This document shows, piece after piece, positions 35,768 to 47,067 of a stretch of 64,000 nucleotides of DNA. The stretch is from an uncultured Blautia sp. (GTDB lineage: Bacteria; Bacillota; Clostridia; Lachnospirales; Lachnospiraceae): the NCBI GenBank assembly GCA_946557785.1, contig CAMNTH010000016.1, forward strand, positions 1-64,000, given 5' to 3'. The notes beneath the pieces are model-generated. The model worked only from the letters and a program-made list of their open reading frames with translations. It was not told where the DNA came from and made no database searches. A program made the position numbers and the translations under genes. Each line of letters begins with the position of its first letter. Position 1 is the stretch's first letter.

Positions 35768-36484
35768 ATGAAGATCACAGTCATAAACGGAACAGAAAAA
35801 CACGGCGTAACCCATCATCTGAAGGAATTATTTTTGGAAGGCTTTCGGGGCTGCGCAGAAATCACGGAGTTTTACCTGCCAAAAGACTGTCCTGTTTTTT
35901 GCCAGGGCTGTGCGCGCTGCATCCTGAAAGGAGAGCATACCTGCAGGGATTCCAGGTACGTCCAGGCAATCATCCAGGCTCTTCTTCGTGCTGACCTAAT
36001 TGTAATGACTTCCCCGGCTTATGTAATGCACGTCCCCGGTTCCATGAAAGCATTCCTTGACCACCTTGCCTATTTGTGGATGCCGCACCGCCCTTCTCCT
36101 GAAATGTTTGGCAAGCGGGCAGTGATCATAACCCAATGTCTTGGTGCAGGAGCATCCTCTACAGCAAAAGACATTAAGCACAGCCTTTCCTGGTGGGGGA
36201 TTTCCAGTATCCAAGTATTTTCTGAAAGGCTTATGGGAGATATTTTCTGGGACAGACTCACCGAAGAAAAACGCATGCAGCTTACCAGGAAGATCCGCCT
36301 TTTATCAGAGAAACTTGCACGTATCAACTATGAAGAACCGGCAAAGACCCGCCCAGCCGCAAAGATGAAGTTTCTTTTCTGCCGTATGATGCAGAAGTCC
36401 TTGTACGAAAATGACCCTCAGTATCTTGACGGAAAATACTGGGCAGAGCATGGATGGCTTGGAAAAAACAGGCCCTGGAAATAG
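35768..36484 (+). CDS. NADPH-dependent FMN reductase / flavodoxin-fold oxidoreductase
   Basis: A 238-residue flavoprotein. The start MKITVINGTEKHGVTHH is the phosphate-binding loop of the flavodoxin fold, and CPVFCQGCARCILKGEHTC contains a Cys cluster found in iron-sulfur flavoprotein-like relatives. TSPAYVMHVPGSMKAFLDH is the family FMN-binding segment. It would reduce FMN, quinones or nitro-compounds with NAD(P)H. Translational coupling to the TetR gene suggests induction by its substrate or a related toxic compound. Confidence 0.88.
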   Translation: MKITVINGTEKHGVTHHLKELFLEGFRGCAEITEFYLPKDCPVFCQGCARCILKGEHTCRDSRYVQAIIQALLRADLIVMTSPAYVMHVPGSMKAFLDHLAYLWMPHRPSPEMFGKRAVIITQCLGAGASSTAKDIKHSLSWWGISSIQVFSERLMGDIFWDRLTEEKRMQLTRKIRLLSEKLARINYEEPAKTRPAAKMKFLFCRMMQKSLYENDPQYLDGKYWAEHGWLGKNRPWK

Positions 36485-36632
36485 TATATTGCCGTATCCA
36501 CTTCCAGGGAAAACAGCGCTTCCGATATAGAAGTTTATATAAGCCCGTATCCCCCAAATGCAAAATACGAAGTATGGACACCTATAGTAAATAAAAACAT
36601 CTGTGGGATCACACTTTTATTACATTATGTGC

Positions 36633-36766
36633 TATAATCTTTATAGATCTTTTTGCAGAAGGGAAGGGATAATGATGATACTTTGTATTGCTTTCGCTCC
36701 ATGCAGGGCCTGAGGAGTCTGTATGGAGGAATGGATCAGCTTTCGGCTGACAATCCATAGATCCTC
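36633..36766 (+). promoter_or_regulatory. 5' leader of the MFS exporter gene (-10 box, leader ORF, hairpin)
   Basis: TATAAT (36633-36638) is a likely -10; the -35 is weak. The transcript would carry a 13-codon ORF (36672-36713) and then a hairpin, GAGGAATGGATCAGC paired with GCTGACAATCCATAGATCCTC with interruptions (36726-36766). No T-run follows the hairpin, so it is not an ordinary terminator. Together with the long gap (330 bases) it suggests regulated leader RNA. Confidence 0.5.
36672..36713 (+). CDS. Candidate leader peptide, 13 residues
   Basis: MMILCIAFAPCRA with GGGAAGGGAT directly upstream, ending 101 bases before the MFS start. Macrolide exporters of the Mef type often have short leader peptides. 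The ORF is small enough to occur by chance, and only its ribosome site and position support it. Confidence 0.4.
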   Translation: MMILCIAFAPCRA

Positions 36767-36814
36767 AAGCTTTGCTTCTTAAAAAATCACATAAAAAATA
36801 TAAGGAGCAAAGAA

Positions 36815-38098
36815 ATGAATAAAAAAAATACATGGAATGAATTACGGGATTTTTATATTCTCTGGAGTACCCAGAGCTTATCGCAGCTTGGAAGCAGCAT
36901 TACTGCATTTGCGCTGACATTATGGTTATATTCAGAAACCGGCTCGTCTTTAAGCACAGCCGCATTGACCATCTGTTCCTATACGCCTTATATCCTTATG
37001 AGCATTTTTGCAGGTGCATTGACAGATCGTTTTGATAAGAAAAAAACCATGCTTGTATGCGACACGATTGCTGCCCTCTGTACACTTATTGTGTTTGCCC
37101 TTTATAAGCTGGAACATCTTGCCGTATGGCATCTGTATGCTGTCAATGCCTTTTCCGGGCTTATGAATACTGTTCAGCAGCCTGCTTCTGAAGTGGCCAT
37201 GACGCTGCTGATCCCGAAAAAGCATTATCAAAAAGCAAGTGGATTGCAGTCTTTATCCAGATCTCTTATTTCCATATTAAATCCGCTGATCGCCACGGCA
37301 TTATATGGACTTGCCGGGCTGGATCTTGTTATCGCAATTGATCTTCTTAGCTTTTGCATCGCATTTGCATCTCTCCTTGCATTGATCAAACTTCCGGCAG
37401 TTATAGAGCAAAAAAGCGACAGTATGCTTAAACTTGCAGGGGAAGGAATTATGTTTCTAAAGAAAACGCCCCTCGTTTTAGCGCTGATCCTATTTATGTC
37501 AGGGGTTAATTTAGTCGCATCAGCTTTTGACGCTGTTCTTCCCGGATATGTCATTCCCAATCCCAAAGGCGGTTCCTATATGCTTGGAATCGTAACGTCT
37601 GCTTCAGGAATTGCCATGGTAATAGGAAGCATAATCGTTTCTGTTTTGCCAAAACCCAAAGACAGGGTAAAAGTCATCTACCTTACTATGCTCATATCCC
37701 TTGGCTCCGAAAACTTTCTGCTGGCTTTTTCCAGAGAACCGGTACTGTGGTGTATAGGACAGGTGATCGGATGGGTTCTTGTCCCGGTTATGAGCGCTAA
37801 CCTGGATGTTATTTTAAGAAATACCATTCCTGTAGAACTGCAGGGAAGAGTTTATGCCTGCAGAAATACCCTTCAGTTTTTCACTATTCCTATTGGCCTT
37901 TTTGCAGGCGGATACATGGTAGATCAAGTATGCGAGCCATTTATGAGCAGTCACTCCCAAACGAAGATCCTTACCGCATTATTTGGAACAGGAAAAGGAT
38001 CCGGAGCAGCCTTTATGATGTTCCTCCTTGGAGTTTTTGGAAGTATTCTGTGCTTTGCCGCAGGAAGAAAACTAAAAAAATATCATTATAATAGTTAA
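36815..38098 (+). CDS. MFS exporter (Mef-like)
   Basis: A 427-residue transporter with twelve predicted helices. The N-terminal FYILWSTQSLSQLGSSITAFAL and the loop ALTDRFDKKKTML (MFS signature A) match the Mef/MFS_3 group of macrolide and siderophore exporters. QQPASEVAMTLLIP and ELQGRVYACRNTLQF are further shared segments. The ATG follows AAGGAGCAAAGAA. Substrate is uncertain; the leader upstream makes an antibiotic plausible. Confidence 0.9.
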   Translation: MNKKNTWNELRDFYILWSTQSLSQLGSSITAFALTLWLYSETGSSLSTAALTICSYTPYILMSIFAGALTDRFDKKKTMLVCDTIAALCTLIVFALYKLEHLAVWHLYAVNAFSGLMNTVQQPASEVAMTLLIPKKHYQKASGLQSLSRSLISILNPLIATALYGLAGLDLVIAIDLLSFCIAFASLLALIKLPAVIEQKSDSMLKLAGEGIMFLKKTPLVLALILFMSGVNLVASAFDAVLPGYVIPNPKGGSYMLGIVTSASGIAMVIGSIIVSVLPKPKDRVKVIYLTMLISLGSENFLLAFSREPVLWCIGQVIGWVLVPVMSANLDVILRNTIPVELQGRVYACRNTLQFFTIPIGLFAGGYMVDQVCEPFMSSHSQTKILTALFGTGKGSGAAFMMFLLGVFGSILCFAAGRKLKKYHYNS

Positions 38099-38116
38099 CA
38101 TCACCTTCAGCAAAAA

Positions 38117-38150
38117 TACCCGTAAGGAAAAAATTTTTCCTTTACGGGTA
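38117..38150 (+). terminator. Intrinsic terminator after the MFS gene
   Basis: TACCCGTAAGGAAAAA and TTTTTCCTTTACGGGTA form a near-perfect stem 19 bases after the stop; TTCTTTA follows. The symmetric sequence could also act on the minus-strand xylosidase remnant. Confidence 0.88.
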
Positions 38151-38174
38151 TTCTTTACTTTAAATCAATGGTTT

Positions 38175-38647
38175 TTAAAACAGAACTTTTTCTAAAGACT
38201 CTTTTCTTTCAAATGGTCCTGGCAGCGGATTCACCCGTCTATGCTCATTCATGTAGTCATCTTCAAAGAGAATCGGTGTTCCATCCGGATTTTCAAATTT
38301 CTGTTCCGGTTCAAAAGCCTCTCCCAAAAGCTCCGTGGATACAAAAGGTGTCGCAAACGGCTTGCCACCCATACACTGCCTTCATATCTGCTCCAGTTTT
38401 CTACACGCTCTGCACCGGTAATGACTGCTCCTCCGATCACCTCAGAACGATATACGATTGGCGCTTCCCCGGTTCCTGCATTTACCGGATTTACATATTC
38501 GCGGTAAACACCAGGTGAGACAAGAACCTCATCCCCTGCAGCTGCAATTTTTGCAGCCTAATCGATTCTGGTGAAAGGCCTTTCCTTGGAACCGTCTCCA
38601 TTCCTTCCAGCCTTCTCCGAAACATAGTATCGCATTTGCTTCTCCAT
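38175..38647 (-). pseudogene. GH120-like beta-xylosidase remnant (N-terminal part only)
   Basis: From an ATG at 38647 with GAGGCAGCGG upstream, minus-strand translation reads MRYYVSEKAGRNGDGSKERPF, hits an in-frame TAG, then continues AAAGDEVLVSPGVYREYVNP and GGAVITGAERVENW. A frameshift near 38365 leads to FATPFVSTELLGEAFEPEQ and DDYMNEHRRVNPLPG, ending at a TAA at 38175. This is the start of a right-handed beta-helix xylosidase of the GH120 type, normally about 650 residues. Only about 155 codons remain. It lies 30 bases downstream of the GH51 gene, whose xylan-degrading partner it presumably was. Confidence 0.72.
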
Positions 38648-38677
38648 TCCGCTGCCTCTTAAAGGGGCAGCAAGTTA

Positions 38678-41044
<2,367 letters not shown>

Positions 41045-41045
<1 letters not shown>

Positions 41046-41953
41046 TATTTATCTCCTCCTTTTCCCATTGTACCATTAATTCTAAGCTGAATAAAGTTGA
41101 TTCCAAGAACGATCAGCAGGAAAATAACGCCGATAGCACTGGCGATTCCAAGGTTATTCTGTTCCAGTCCCAGTCTGTAAAGGAATCCTACCAAAGTAGT
41201 TCCGATATTGTTGGGTGATTTGTTTCCATTGAACAAAATGTATGATTCTGAGAACATAGCCATACCGCCGAAGATGGAAATCGTCAATACATAGATTGTT
41301 GTGGGCTTCAGAAGGGGAATGGTTATGTAGCGAAGCTGCTGCATAAAGGTTGCTCCATCTATGGATGCGGATTCGTACAAATCTCCCGGAATCTGCTGAA
41401 GTCCGGACAGATAGTACATCATATTAACGCCAGTCCAGCGCCACAGACATAAAAAGAACATCGCCGTCCACGCAGTTGCCGGTTTTCTAAGCCAGATAAG
41501 AGGCTCCTTTCCAAACAGCCCCAGTACCTGGTTCATAAAAGAGTTATCCAGTTCTCCGAACATCAATCGGAAGACAACGCCTGCCACAACGATAGATGTC
41601 AGTGCCGGGATAAATAACACGCTTCTAAAAGTAGCTTTTGCACGCATATGCTTGCTGTTCAGCATTACCGCCAGTACCATAGGAATGGGAATCATCAGCA
41701 TACAGCTGACAATTGTATAAAAGATACTATTTTTCAAGCTTTTTATAAAAACAGCGTTTTTTACGATTTTATAATTATCAAATCCCACAAAGGCTGTATT
41801 TGGTCCAGCTACTTTCTGGAAGCTCATGATTATCATGCTCACAATGGAATAGGCAAAAAATACCAAAAACGTAATAATAAACGGCGCGATAAATACATAT
41901 GGGGCCGCTTTCTGTGAATAGATGAATTTCTTAAACACGCTCTTTTTCTTCAT
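41045..41953 (-). CDS. Sugar ABC transporter permease (MalF/AraP-like)
   Basis: A 302-residue CUT1 permease with six helices. Landmarks are FIAPFIITFLVFFAYSIV near the start, FVGFDNYKIVKNAVF, and the EAA loop DLYESASIDGATFMQQLRYITIPLLKP. It pairs with the MalG-like protein. It is separated from the binding-protein gene by a hairpin that probably lowers its expression relative to the binding protein. Confidence 0.92.
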
Positions 41954-41977
41954 AAGAGACTCCTTTTTTTAAAACAA

Positions 41978-42001
41978 GAGTGCCGTGAAATCACGGCACT
42001 C
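41978..42001 (-). terminator. Attenuating hairpin between binding-protein and permease genes
   Basis: GAGTGCCGTGA and TCACGGCACTC form a perfect 11-bp stem two bases wide at the loop, ten bases after the binding-protein stop; on the minus strand TTGTTTT follows. Such partial terminators or stabilising stems keep binding protein in excess over permeases. Confidence 0.8.
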
Positions 42002-42010
42002 TAATTGTAC

Positions 42011-43327
42011 TTAGTAGATAACAGAATCCTGTTCGCTCTGAAGTAATTCCATTGCATCCTGATCCACGGAAATCTCAAACGCATTTGCATAAGTTGTGGA
42101 CACTAAGCTGCCATATACTGCTGAGTAAGCGCCTGCAATGTTTGGTGCAATAATATCTGTTCCGTTTGCTTTCAGAACATCAAACGGGTTGGTAGTGAAA
42201 AAGCTGAGGAATTTGTTATCTTTATTTTCTGTGATAGCCGGGTCTTCCCATAATTCTGTACGAATTGGGTCAAATCCTAAAACATCCCATTCATAAGTAC
42301 AGCCTTCTTTAGACAGCTTCGCAAATGCAAGGAAGTCTTTTGCAAGCTGTTCATTTTCAGTTCCTTTGATTACAGATGTACCTGTACCGCCCTGAAGGAC
42401 TGCACGAACATCGCCTTCATTCCATACAGGAATCGGATAAATAGCGATTTTTCCCTTCAGATCTGAACAATAGTCTGTAAATCTTCCCATGTACCACAAT
42501 GGCATTGTAACAGATGCTACATCACCGCTGTTAAGGTGGCCGTACCACTCTTCTTTGTGAACACCGCCGCCAGGAGCGATTTCGCAAACGCCTTCATTTA
42601 AAAGACCTCTGATGAAATCAATTACGTCTGCATGTTCCTGAGTTACCAGGTTCGGATTTCCTTCTTCATCTACATACTGGCCGCCTTTTTCAAGAAGCAT
42701 TGCCTGCGGAAGGAAAAGATCGTTTGTCTCTACTGCAAACATCGGTTTTCCTGTAGCTTCCAAAACTTTTCTTCCTGCTTCTGCATAATCATCCCATGTT
42801 ACGATTTCTGCAGGATCTACGCCGGCTTCATTCATGATATCCATATTATAGTAGGTAACAGTCTCTCCAAGGTGGAAGTCTACTCCATAATAGTTGCCTT
42901 CTGTATCGCCGTACATGCTTACTCGCGATAAAACGATATCATCCTTATAAGGTTCCACAGCTTCATTAATAGGAAGCAGATATCCGTCTTTTAAGAAGGA
43001 TCCATAGTATCCAATCTCAACGTCTGCCATATCCGGAGCGCCGTCACCAGACTGACATGCAATAAGAAGTTTGCTGTGCATTGGCTGAGATTCTCCGGAT
43101 GTAACCGTGAGGTTGATCGCTCTGTCCGGGTTCTGCTCATTCCATACATCCGCCATTGTTGTCCAGAAAGCTACGTGCAGCTCCTGGAATGTCCAGAAGT
43201 CCATCTCTGTAGCGCCTTCAACGAATGTGTTCTTTCCCTGTGTAGATGCATCTTCTGCCGCGCTTACGCTCAGTGCTGTTCCCAATACCATTACAGATGC
43301 AAGTGTTCCAGCAACCAATTTCTTCAT
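42011..43327 (-). CDS. Sugar ABC transporter substrate-binding protein (family 1)
   Basis: A 438-residue extracellular solute-binding protein. The ATG at 43327 follows AAGGAGGAATTGAAC and starts a signal peptide (MKKLVAGTLASVMVLGTAL, cut near SVSA). FWTFQELHVAFWTTMADVWNEQN is the typical N-lobe segment, and QSGDGAPDMADVEIGYYG is shared with AraN-like proteins. There is no lipobox cysteine after the hydrophobic core. It should bind arabino-oligosaccharides or related sugars by context. Expression is controlled by the LacI operator overlapping its promoter. Confidence 0.9.
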   Translation of the reverse strand: MKKLVAGTLASVMVLGTALSVSAAEDASTQGKNTFVEGATEMDFWTFQELHVAFWTTMADVWNEQNPDRAINLTVTSGESQPMHSKLLIACQSGDGAPDMADVEIGYYGSFLKDGYLLPINEAVEPYKDDIVLSRVSMYGDTEGNYYGVDFHLGETVTYYNMDIMNEAGVDPAEIVTWDDYAEAGRKVLEATGKPMFAVETNDLFLPQAMLLEKGGQYVDEEGNPNLVTQEHADVIDFIRGLLNEGVCEIAPGGGVHKEEWYGHLNSGDVASVTMPLWYMGRFTDYCSDLKGKIAIYPIPVWNEGDVRAVLQGGTGTSVIKGTENEQLAKDFLAFAKLSKEGCTYEWDVLGFDPIRTELWEDPAITENKDNKFLSFFTTNPFDVLKANGTDIIAPNIAGAYSAVYGSLVSTTYANAFEISVDQDAMELLQSEQDSVIY

Positions 43328-43365
43328 GTTCAATTCCTCCTTCATTTCTGTTTCTTTGCATTATT

Positions 43366-43394
43366 AGATTAACGTTAATTCACCATTTTGTCAA
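43366..43394 (-). promoter_or_regulatory. Promoter and LacI operator of the arabinoxylan operon
   Basis: TTGACA (43389-43394) and TAATCT (43366-43371) on the minus strand have a 17-base spacer. The perfect palindrome TTAACGTTAA (43369-43378) covers the spacer end and the -10. The same core recurs before the lacI gene at 44166, so this regulator most likely binds both. Confidence 0.82.
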
Positions 43395-43507
43395 TATAGC
43401 TTCTATACTTTTTAGTTATTTTGTCATATATTTACAATATTATAAGTGACTTTTTATGCATCATGTCATTCTCATCTGAAGCATCCGCTTAAAAACACGA
43501 TAATTTG

Positions 43508-43995
43508 TCATTTGCCAGAAGTAAAGGCATCCGGGTTCCACAGATAATCCCTTGCATAAGCAGCAAACAACTGGCACCATGTATTAAAATCATAGCCGCC
43601 TGCAACCCTCCCTCGTTAATCTCTGCAGGAAGTTCTGCTTAACTCCATGAACCATGGTCAATACCGTCTCTTGGAACTTCAATGTCACGTACTGCCATAG
43701 GTGCGAAATCCCACACTGTTTCTGCATCATAGTGCACATATAATGGATTGAAATTACGGCGGTCAGCTTCAAAAAGGCCATCCTCCGGATAAATTGAAAT
43801 ATATGGATTAGCAGGGTCAATAAGCCAGTCGCTTCCACCCTCGTCCGCACCATTTACAGTAAAACAATACTGATTAGCTCCTGCAGCCATCGGAACTTCC
43901 ATCATCCAGTATCCATCTGCAGATGCTGCTGCCGGAACACTCATACACATTGCTGCTGTCATTGTTAACACCCAAAACCTCTTGTTTTTTAACAT
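43508..43995 (-). pseudogene. Feruloyl/acetyl-xylan-esterase-like gene with internal deletion
   Basis: The ATG at 43995 begins a signal peptide (MLKNKRFWVLTMTAAM, cut near ASA). An E-set carbohydrate-esterase N-domain follows (YWMMEVPMAAGANQYCFTVNG, DWLIDPANPYISIY, VRDIEVPRDGIDHG). A stop codon interrupts it near 43639. After frame changes the sequence ends with GGYDFNTWCQLFAAYARDYLW and a TGA at 43508, which reads as the C-terminal end of such an esterase. The whole catalytic domain between is missing. An intact gene would have cut ferulate or acetyl groups from xylan, fitting the rest of the locus. Confidence 0.68.
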
Positions 43996-44164
43996 AAAAA
44001 TCCCTCGTCAAATTCGTATAAATAATTTATATGTTTTTCCTAATATTATTAGTTTTTTAATGCATATTCTGCATTATTATTTTTCTTTAGCGTCTTTATC
44101 ACATTATTCTTATTTATTACCTCTTTTTCTCTTTTTTTCTATCTATTTGTTTTCTATATTGTCG

Positions 44165-44177
44165 GATTAACGTTATT
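44165..44177 (+). promoter_or_regulatory. Second LacI operator
   Basis: GATTAACGTTATT repeats 12 of 13 bases of the operator at the arabinoxylan promoter. It lies about 150 bases before the lacI start, in a very AT-rich leader, and probably mediates autorepression. Confidence 0.7.
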
Positions 44178-44324
44178 CTTTTAATTTATTAACAGTTTTT
44201 TTATTTATTTTATCTCTCTGTCGATTTATCACAACATTTCGCCGCTCTTTTTATGCACTATGTTCTATCTTGCATTTTACCTCTCTGTCAGTTAAAATAG
44301 ATAAAAATGCAAGGAGATTTTCCA

Positions 44325-45353
44325 ATGGAACCTAAAAATAAACGTGTCACCTTAAAGGATATCGCCAATGCATGCGGATATACCGTAAACACAATATCCC
44401 GGGCGCTTCGGAATGATACGCGGCTTCCGGCTGAAACTATTTCCAAAATACAGACTGCAGCCGCAGAGCTTGGTTATATCCGTAATGTGGCAGCTTCGTC
44501 CCTTCGCTCCGGTCAAACCAACCTAATCGTAGCGATCATCGATGATATTCAGAACCCCTATTATTCAGAAATGCTGGCGCAGATCGCATTAAAGCTCCAG
44601 GCATATGATTATCATCTTTTTATTTTGTGCTCACAGTTTCAGGGAATGAATAACGCAGCCGCCCTTTCCCTTGTTATTTCCTATAATGTCAGCGGCATTT
44701 TTCTCTTTCCCAACGCAGAAAGCCATTATATGATACATACCATTAACCAAAACCATATTCCTATGGTTTTTATAGGCCGCGAGCTTCCTAACCCGACTAA
44801 TGACGTTGTGAGATGCGATGACTATCAGGGCGGTTATCTGGCAGGCAAGTCGCTCATCAATCAAGGGCATCGTAAATTTGCCTTTCTGTCAGGTTCGTGG
44901 AATAGTGCCTCTCAGGTACTGCGTTACAATGGTTTTATGCAGGCGCTGGCTGAATCCAGTTTAAGCGCCGATAATGTAAGAGAAGTTCCCTACAGAAATT
45001 TTCAGGATGCCATTGTCTCTAATAAACTAAAAGAACTTCTCCTCCCTGCGGACTATACAGCCATCTGCGCCTTCAGCGACCTGGTTGCCTATTCCGCCAT
45101 GAATACGCTTCTGGAAGAAGGTTACCGCATCCCGGAAGATATTTCTATCGTAGGCTTCGACCACCTGCGTCAGAGCCTGCCTCATCTTCTTCCGCTGTCC
45201 AGTATTTCCTTTGCTACAAGCAATCCCATCTCCGATGAAGCCGTAAACCTTATGGTCAGCCGCATCAAGGATCCGTCGCTGGCTATCAGATCAAAGGTAC
45301 TTTCCGTCAAGCTATATGACGAAGGAACCATTGGGTCAGCACCACAGAGATAA
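44325..45353 (+). CDS. LacI-family repressor of the arabinoxylan locus
   Basis: A 342-residue regulator. The ATG at 44325 follows AAGGAGATTTTCCA; an earlier in-frame ATG lacks spacing. The helix-turn-helix reads VTLKDIANACGYTVNTIS, then the hinge VAASSLRSG and a periplasmic-binding-protein-type sugar domain with GFDHLRQSLPHL in place of the usual DD.P motif. It diverges from the arabinoxylan operon, and TTAACGTTA operators lie before both. The inducer is probably an arabinose- or xylose-containing sugar. Confidence 0.92.
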   Translation: MEPKNKRVTLKDIANACGYTVNTISRALRNDTRLPAETISKIQTAAAELGYIRNVAASSLRSGQTNLIVAIIDDIQNPYYSEMLAQIALKLQAYDYHLFILCSQFQGMNNAAALSLVISYNVSGIFLFPNAESHYMIHTINQNHIPMVFIGRELPNPTNDVVRCDDYQGGYLAGKSLINQGHRKFAFLSGSWNSASQVLRYNGFMQALAESSLSADNVREVPYRNFQDAIVSNKLKELLLPADYTAICAFSDLVAYSAMNTLLEEGYRIPEDISIVGFDHLRQSLPHLLPLSSISFATSNPISDEAVNLMVSRIKDPSLAIRSKVLSVKLYDEGTIGSAPQR

Positions 45354-45398
45354 ATTTTCACCTGCTTTTCTGCAGTCCGGCAAGGTTATGACTCAGTT

Positions 45399-45438
45399 AA
45401 AAAGCTCCCAACACGAAATCGTGCTGGGAGCTTTTTTT
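45399..45438 (+). terminator. Intrinsic terminator after lacI
   Basis: AAAAAGCTCCCA, an inner CACGA/CGTG stem, and TGGGAGCTTTTTTT form a strong terminator 45 bases after the stop. Confidence 0.9.
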
Positions 45439-45648
45439 CGTCACTGCAGCAAAAACAAACGTGCCATTGGGGCATTTGGCATTTTAATACTCAAAACGCC
45501 GCTCTTTGGCAGGTAAAATTAAAAGAAGACTTATTGTAGATAAATTTCTCACGAACTGCTATAATCAAAGCATCCGTGTACAACGAGCAGAATACCTTTT
45601 GTACATTGACGCAATTAAAAATAAATCTCATTAGCAGGAGGCATCATC

Positions 45649-46872
45649 ATGTCAGAGGTAGTTGAAAAGTTTTTACGATATGTGACAATCGACACCGAAT
45701 CTTTAGGGGACCAGGAGCAGGTTCCAAGTACCGAAAAACAGCGCAGTCTTGCCAATCTTCTGGCAGAAGAATTAAAAGAAATGGGGGCTGCAAACGTTCG
45801 TGTTTCCCAATACGGCTACGTTTACGCCGACATCCCATCAACCACAGATAAAAAGGTTACATCCATCGGATTTATCGCCCATATGGACACTGCACCGTCT
45901 TTTAGCGGCAAGGATGTAAAACCCCAGGTGGTTGCGGATTATAATGGAAAAGACATCTGCTTAAACAAAGAACTTGGCATTTCCATGGGACCCGCACAGT
46001 TTCCGGACTTATTAAATTACATTGGAAAAACCCTGATCACGACTGACGGAACCACCCTTTTGGGAGCGGATGACAAGGCTGGTGTGGCAGAAATTATGAC
46101 CATGGCACACTATTTTCTTTCCAACCCACAGATCCCACATGGCGAAATCCACATTGGCTTCACACCGGATGAGGAAGTGGGACGGGGTGCAGATTTCTTT
46201 GATGTGGAAGGCTTCGGCGCAGAAATGGCATACACAGTAGACGGCGGCGAACTTGGTGAACTGGAATACGAGAACTTCAATGCAGCCAATGTAAATGTGA
46301 GCGTAAACGGCACTAATATCCATCCCGGCTCTTCCAAAAACAAAATGAAAAATTCCCTTTTGATCGCTCATGAATTTCACAGTCTCCTTCCTGTATTTGA
46401 AAATCCCATGTATACAGAAGGCTATGAGGGCTTCTTCCATCTGGACAGCTTCTCCGGAGATGTGGAGCATTCCGAAATGGTTTATATTATCCGCGATCAT
46501 GATATGCAGAAATTTGAGGCAAAAAAAGAGCTGATGAAAGCCGCTGAACAGTTTATCAACAAAAAATACGGCGAAGGTACTCTATTTGCAGATATGAAAG
46601 ACTGTTACTACAACATGAAAGAAAAAATAGAACCTCATATGGAGCTTATTGACCTTGCAAAGGAAGCGATGGCTGAACTTAACATTGAACCAAAAATCCT
46701 TCCCATCCGCGGCGGAACAGACGGTGCACGTCTCTCTTATATGGGACTTCCATGCCCTAACCTTTGTACCGGAGGAGCAAATTTCCACGGAAAATTCGAA
46801 TTTATCTGTGTAGAATCCATGGAAAGAATCGCAGAGCTGCTGATTCGCCTGGCCGAAAAATTTGCGGAATAA
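45649..46872 (+). CDS. pepT: Peptidase T (tripeptide aminopeptidase)
   Basis: A 407-residue cytosolic dizinc aminopeptidase that frees the N-terminal residue of tripeptides. The metal site has His78 and Asp80 (IAHMDTAPS), Asp141 ([13 protein letters not shown]), Glu175/Glu176 (PDEEVGRG) and a late [12 protein letters not shown] with the last His. Length equals the M20B family norm. The ATG follows GCAGGAGGCATCATC. Its own terminator follows. Confidence 0.96.
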   Translation: MSEVVEKFLRYVTIDTESLGDQEQVPSTEKQRSLANLLAEELKEMGAANVRVSQYGYVYADIPSTTDKKVTSIGFIAHMDTAPSFSGKDVKPQVVADYNGKDICLNKELGISMGPAQFPDLLNYIGKTLITTDGTTLLGADDKAGVAEIMTMAHYFLSNPQIPHGEIHIGFTPDEEVGRGADFFDVEGFGAEMAYTVDGGELGELEYENFNAANVNVSVNGTNIHPGSSKNKMKNSLLIAHEFHSLLPVFENPMYTEGYEGFFHLDSFSGDVEHSEMVYIIRDHDMQKFEAKKELMKAAEQFINKKYGEGTLFADMKDCYYNMKEKIEPHMELIDLAKEAMAELNIEPKILPIRGGTDGARLSYMGLPCPNLCTGGANFHGKFEFICVESMERIAELLIRLAEKFAE

Positions 46873-46895
46873 TTGGTTTTATAGCAAAATGGTTC

Positions 46896-46940
46896 ATATA
46901 AAATTACTCCAGTTTTTGATGAACTGGAGTAATTTTATAT
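46896..46940 (+). terminator. Intrinsic terminator after pepT
   Basis: ATATAAAATTACTCCAGTT and AACTGGAGTAATTTTATAT form a perfect 19-bp stem with a seven-base loop, 24 bases after the pepT stop. Confidence 0.88.
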
Positions 46941-46944
46941 CTGG

Positions 46945-47031
46945 TTATTTCTCCCACATATTTGGGTATTCCTTCGGTGTTACTTTCACAGCCTCCTTAA
47001 AATCCTGCTGAAACCTGCAAAGGCTCTTTCT
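46945..47031 (-). pseudogene. AraC-type helix-turn-helix fragment
   Basis: Minus-strand codons read RKSLCRFQQDFKEAVKVTPKEY, then PNMWEK and stop. This is the last part of an AraC DNA-binding domain (the VTPKEY motif ends the second helix-turn-helix). There is no upstream remainder in frame. It lies just after the intact AraC-type gene and may be debris of a duplicated regulator. Confidence 0.5.
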
Positions 47032-47067
47032 CATAAAGAATCCTACGGTTTCGCTTACTTATGCTAT

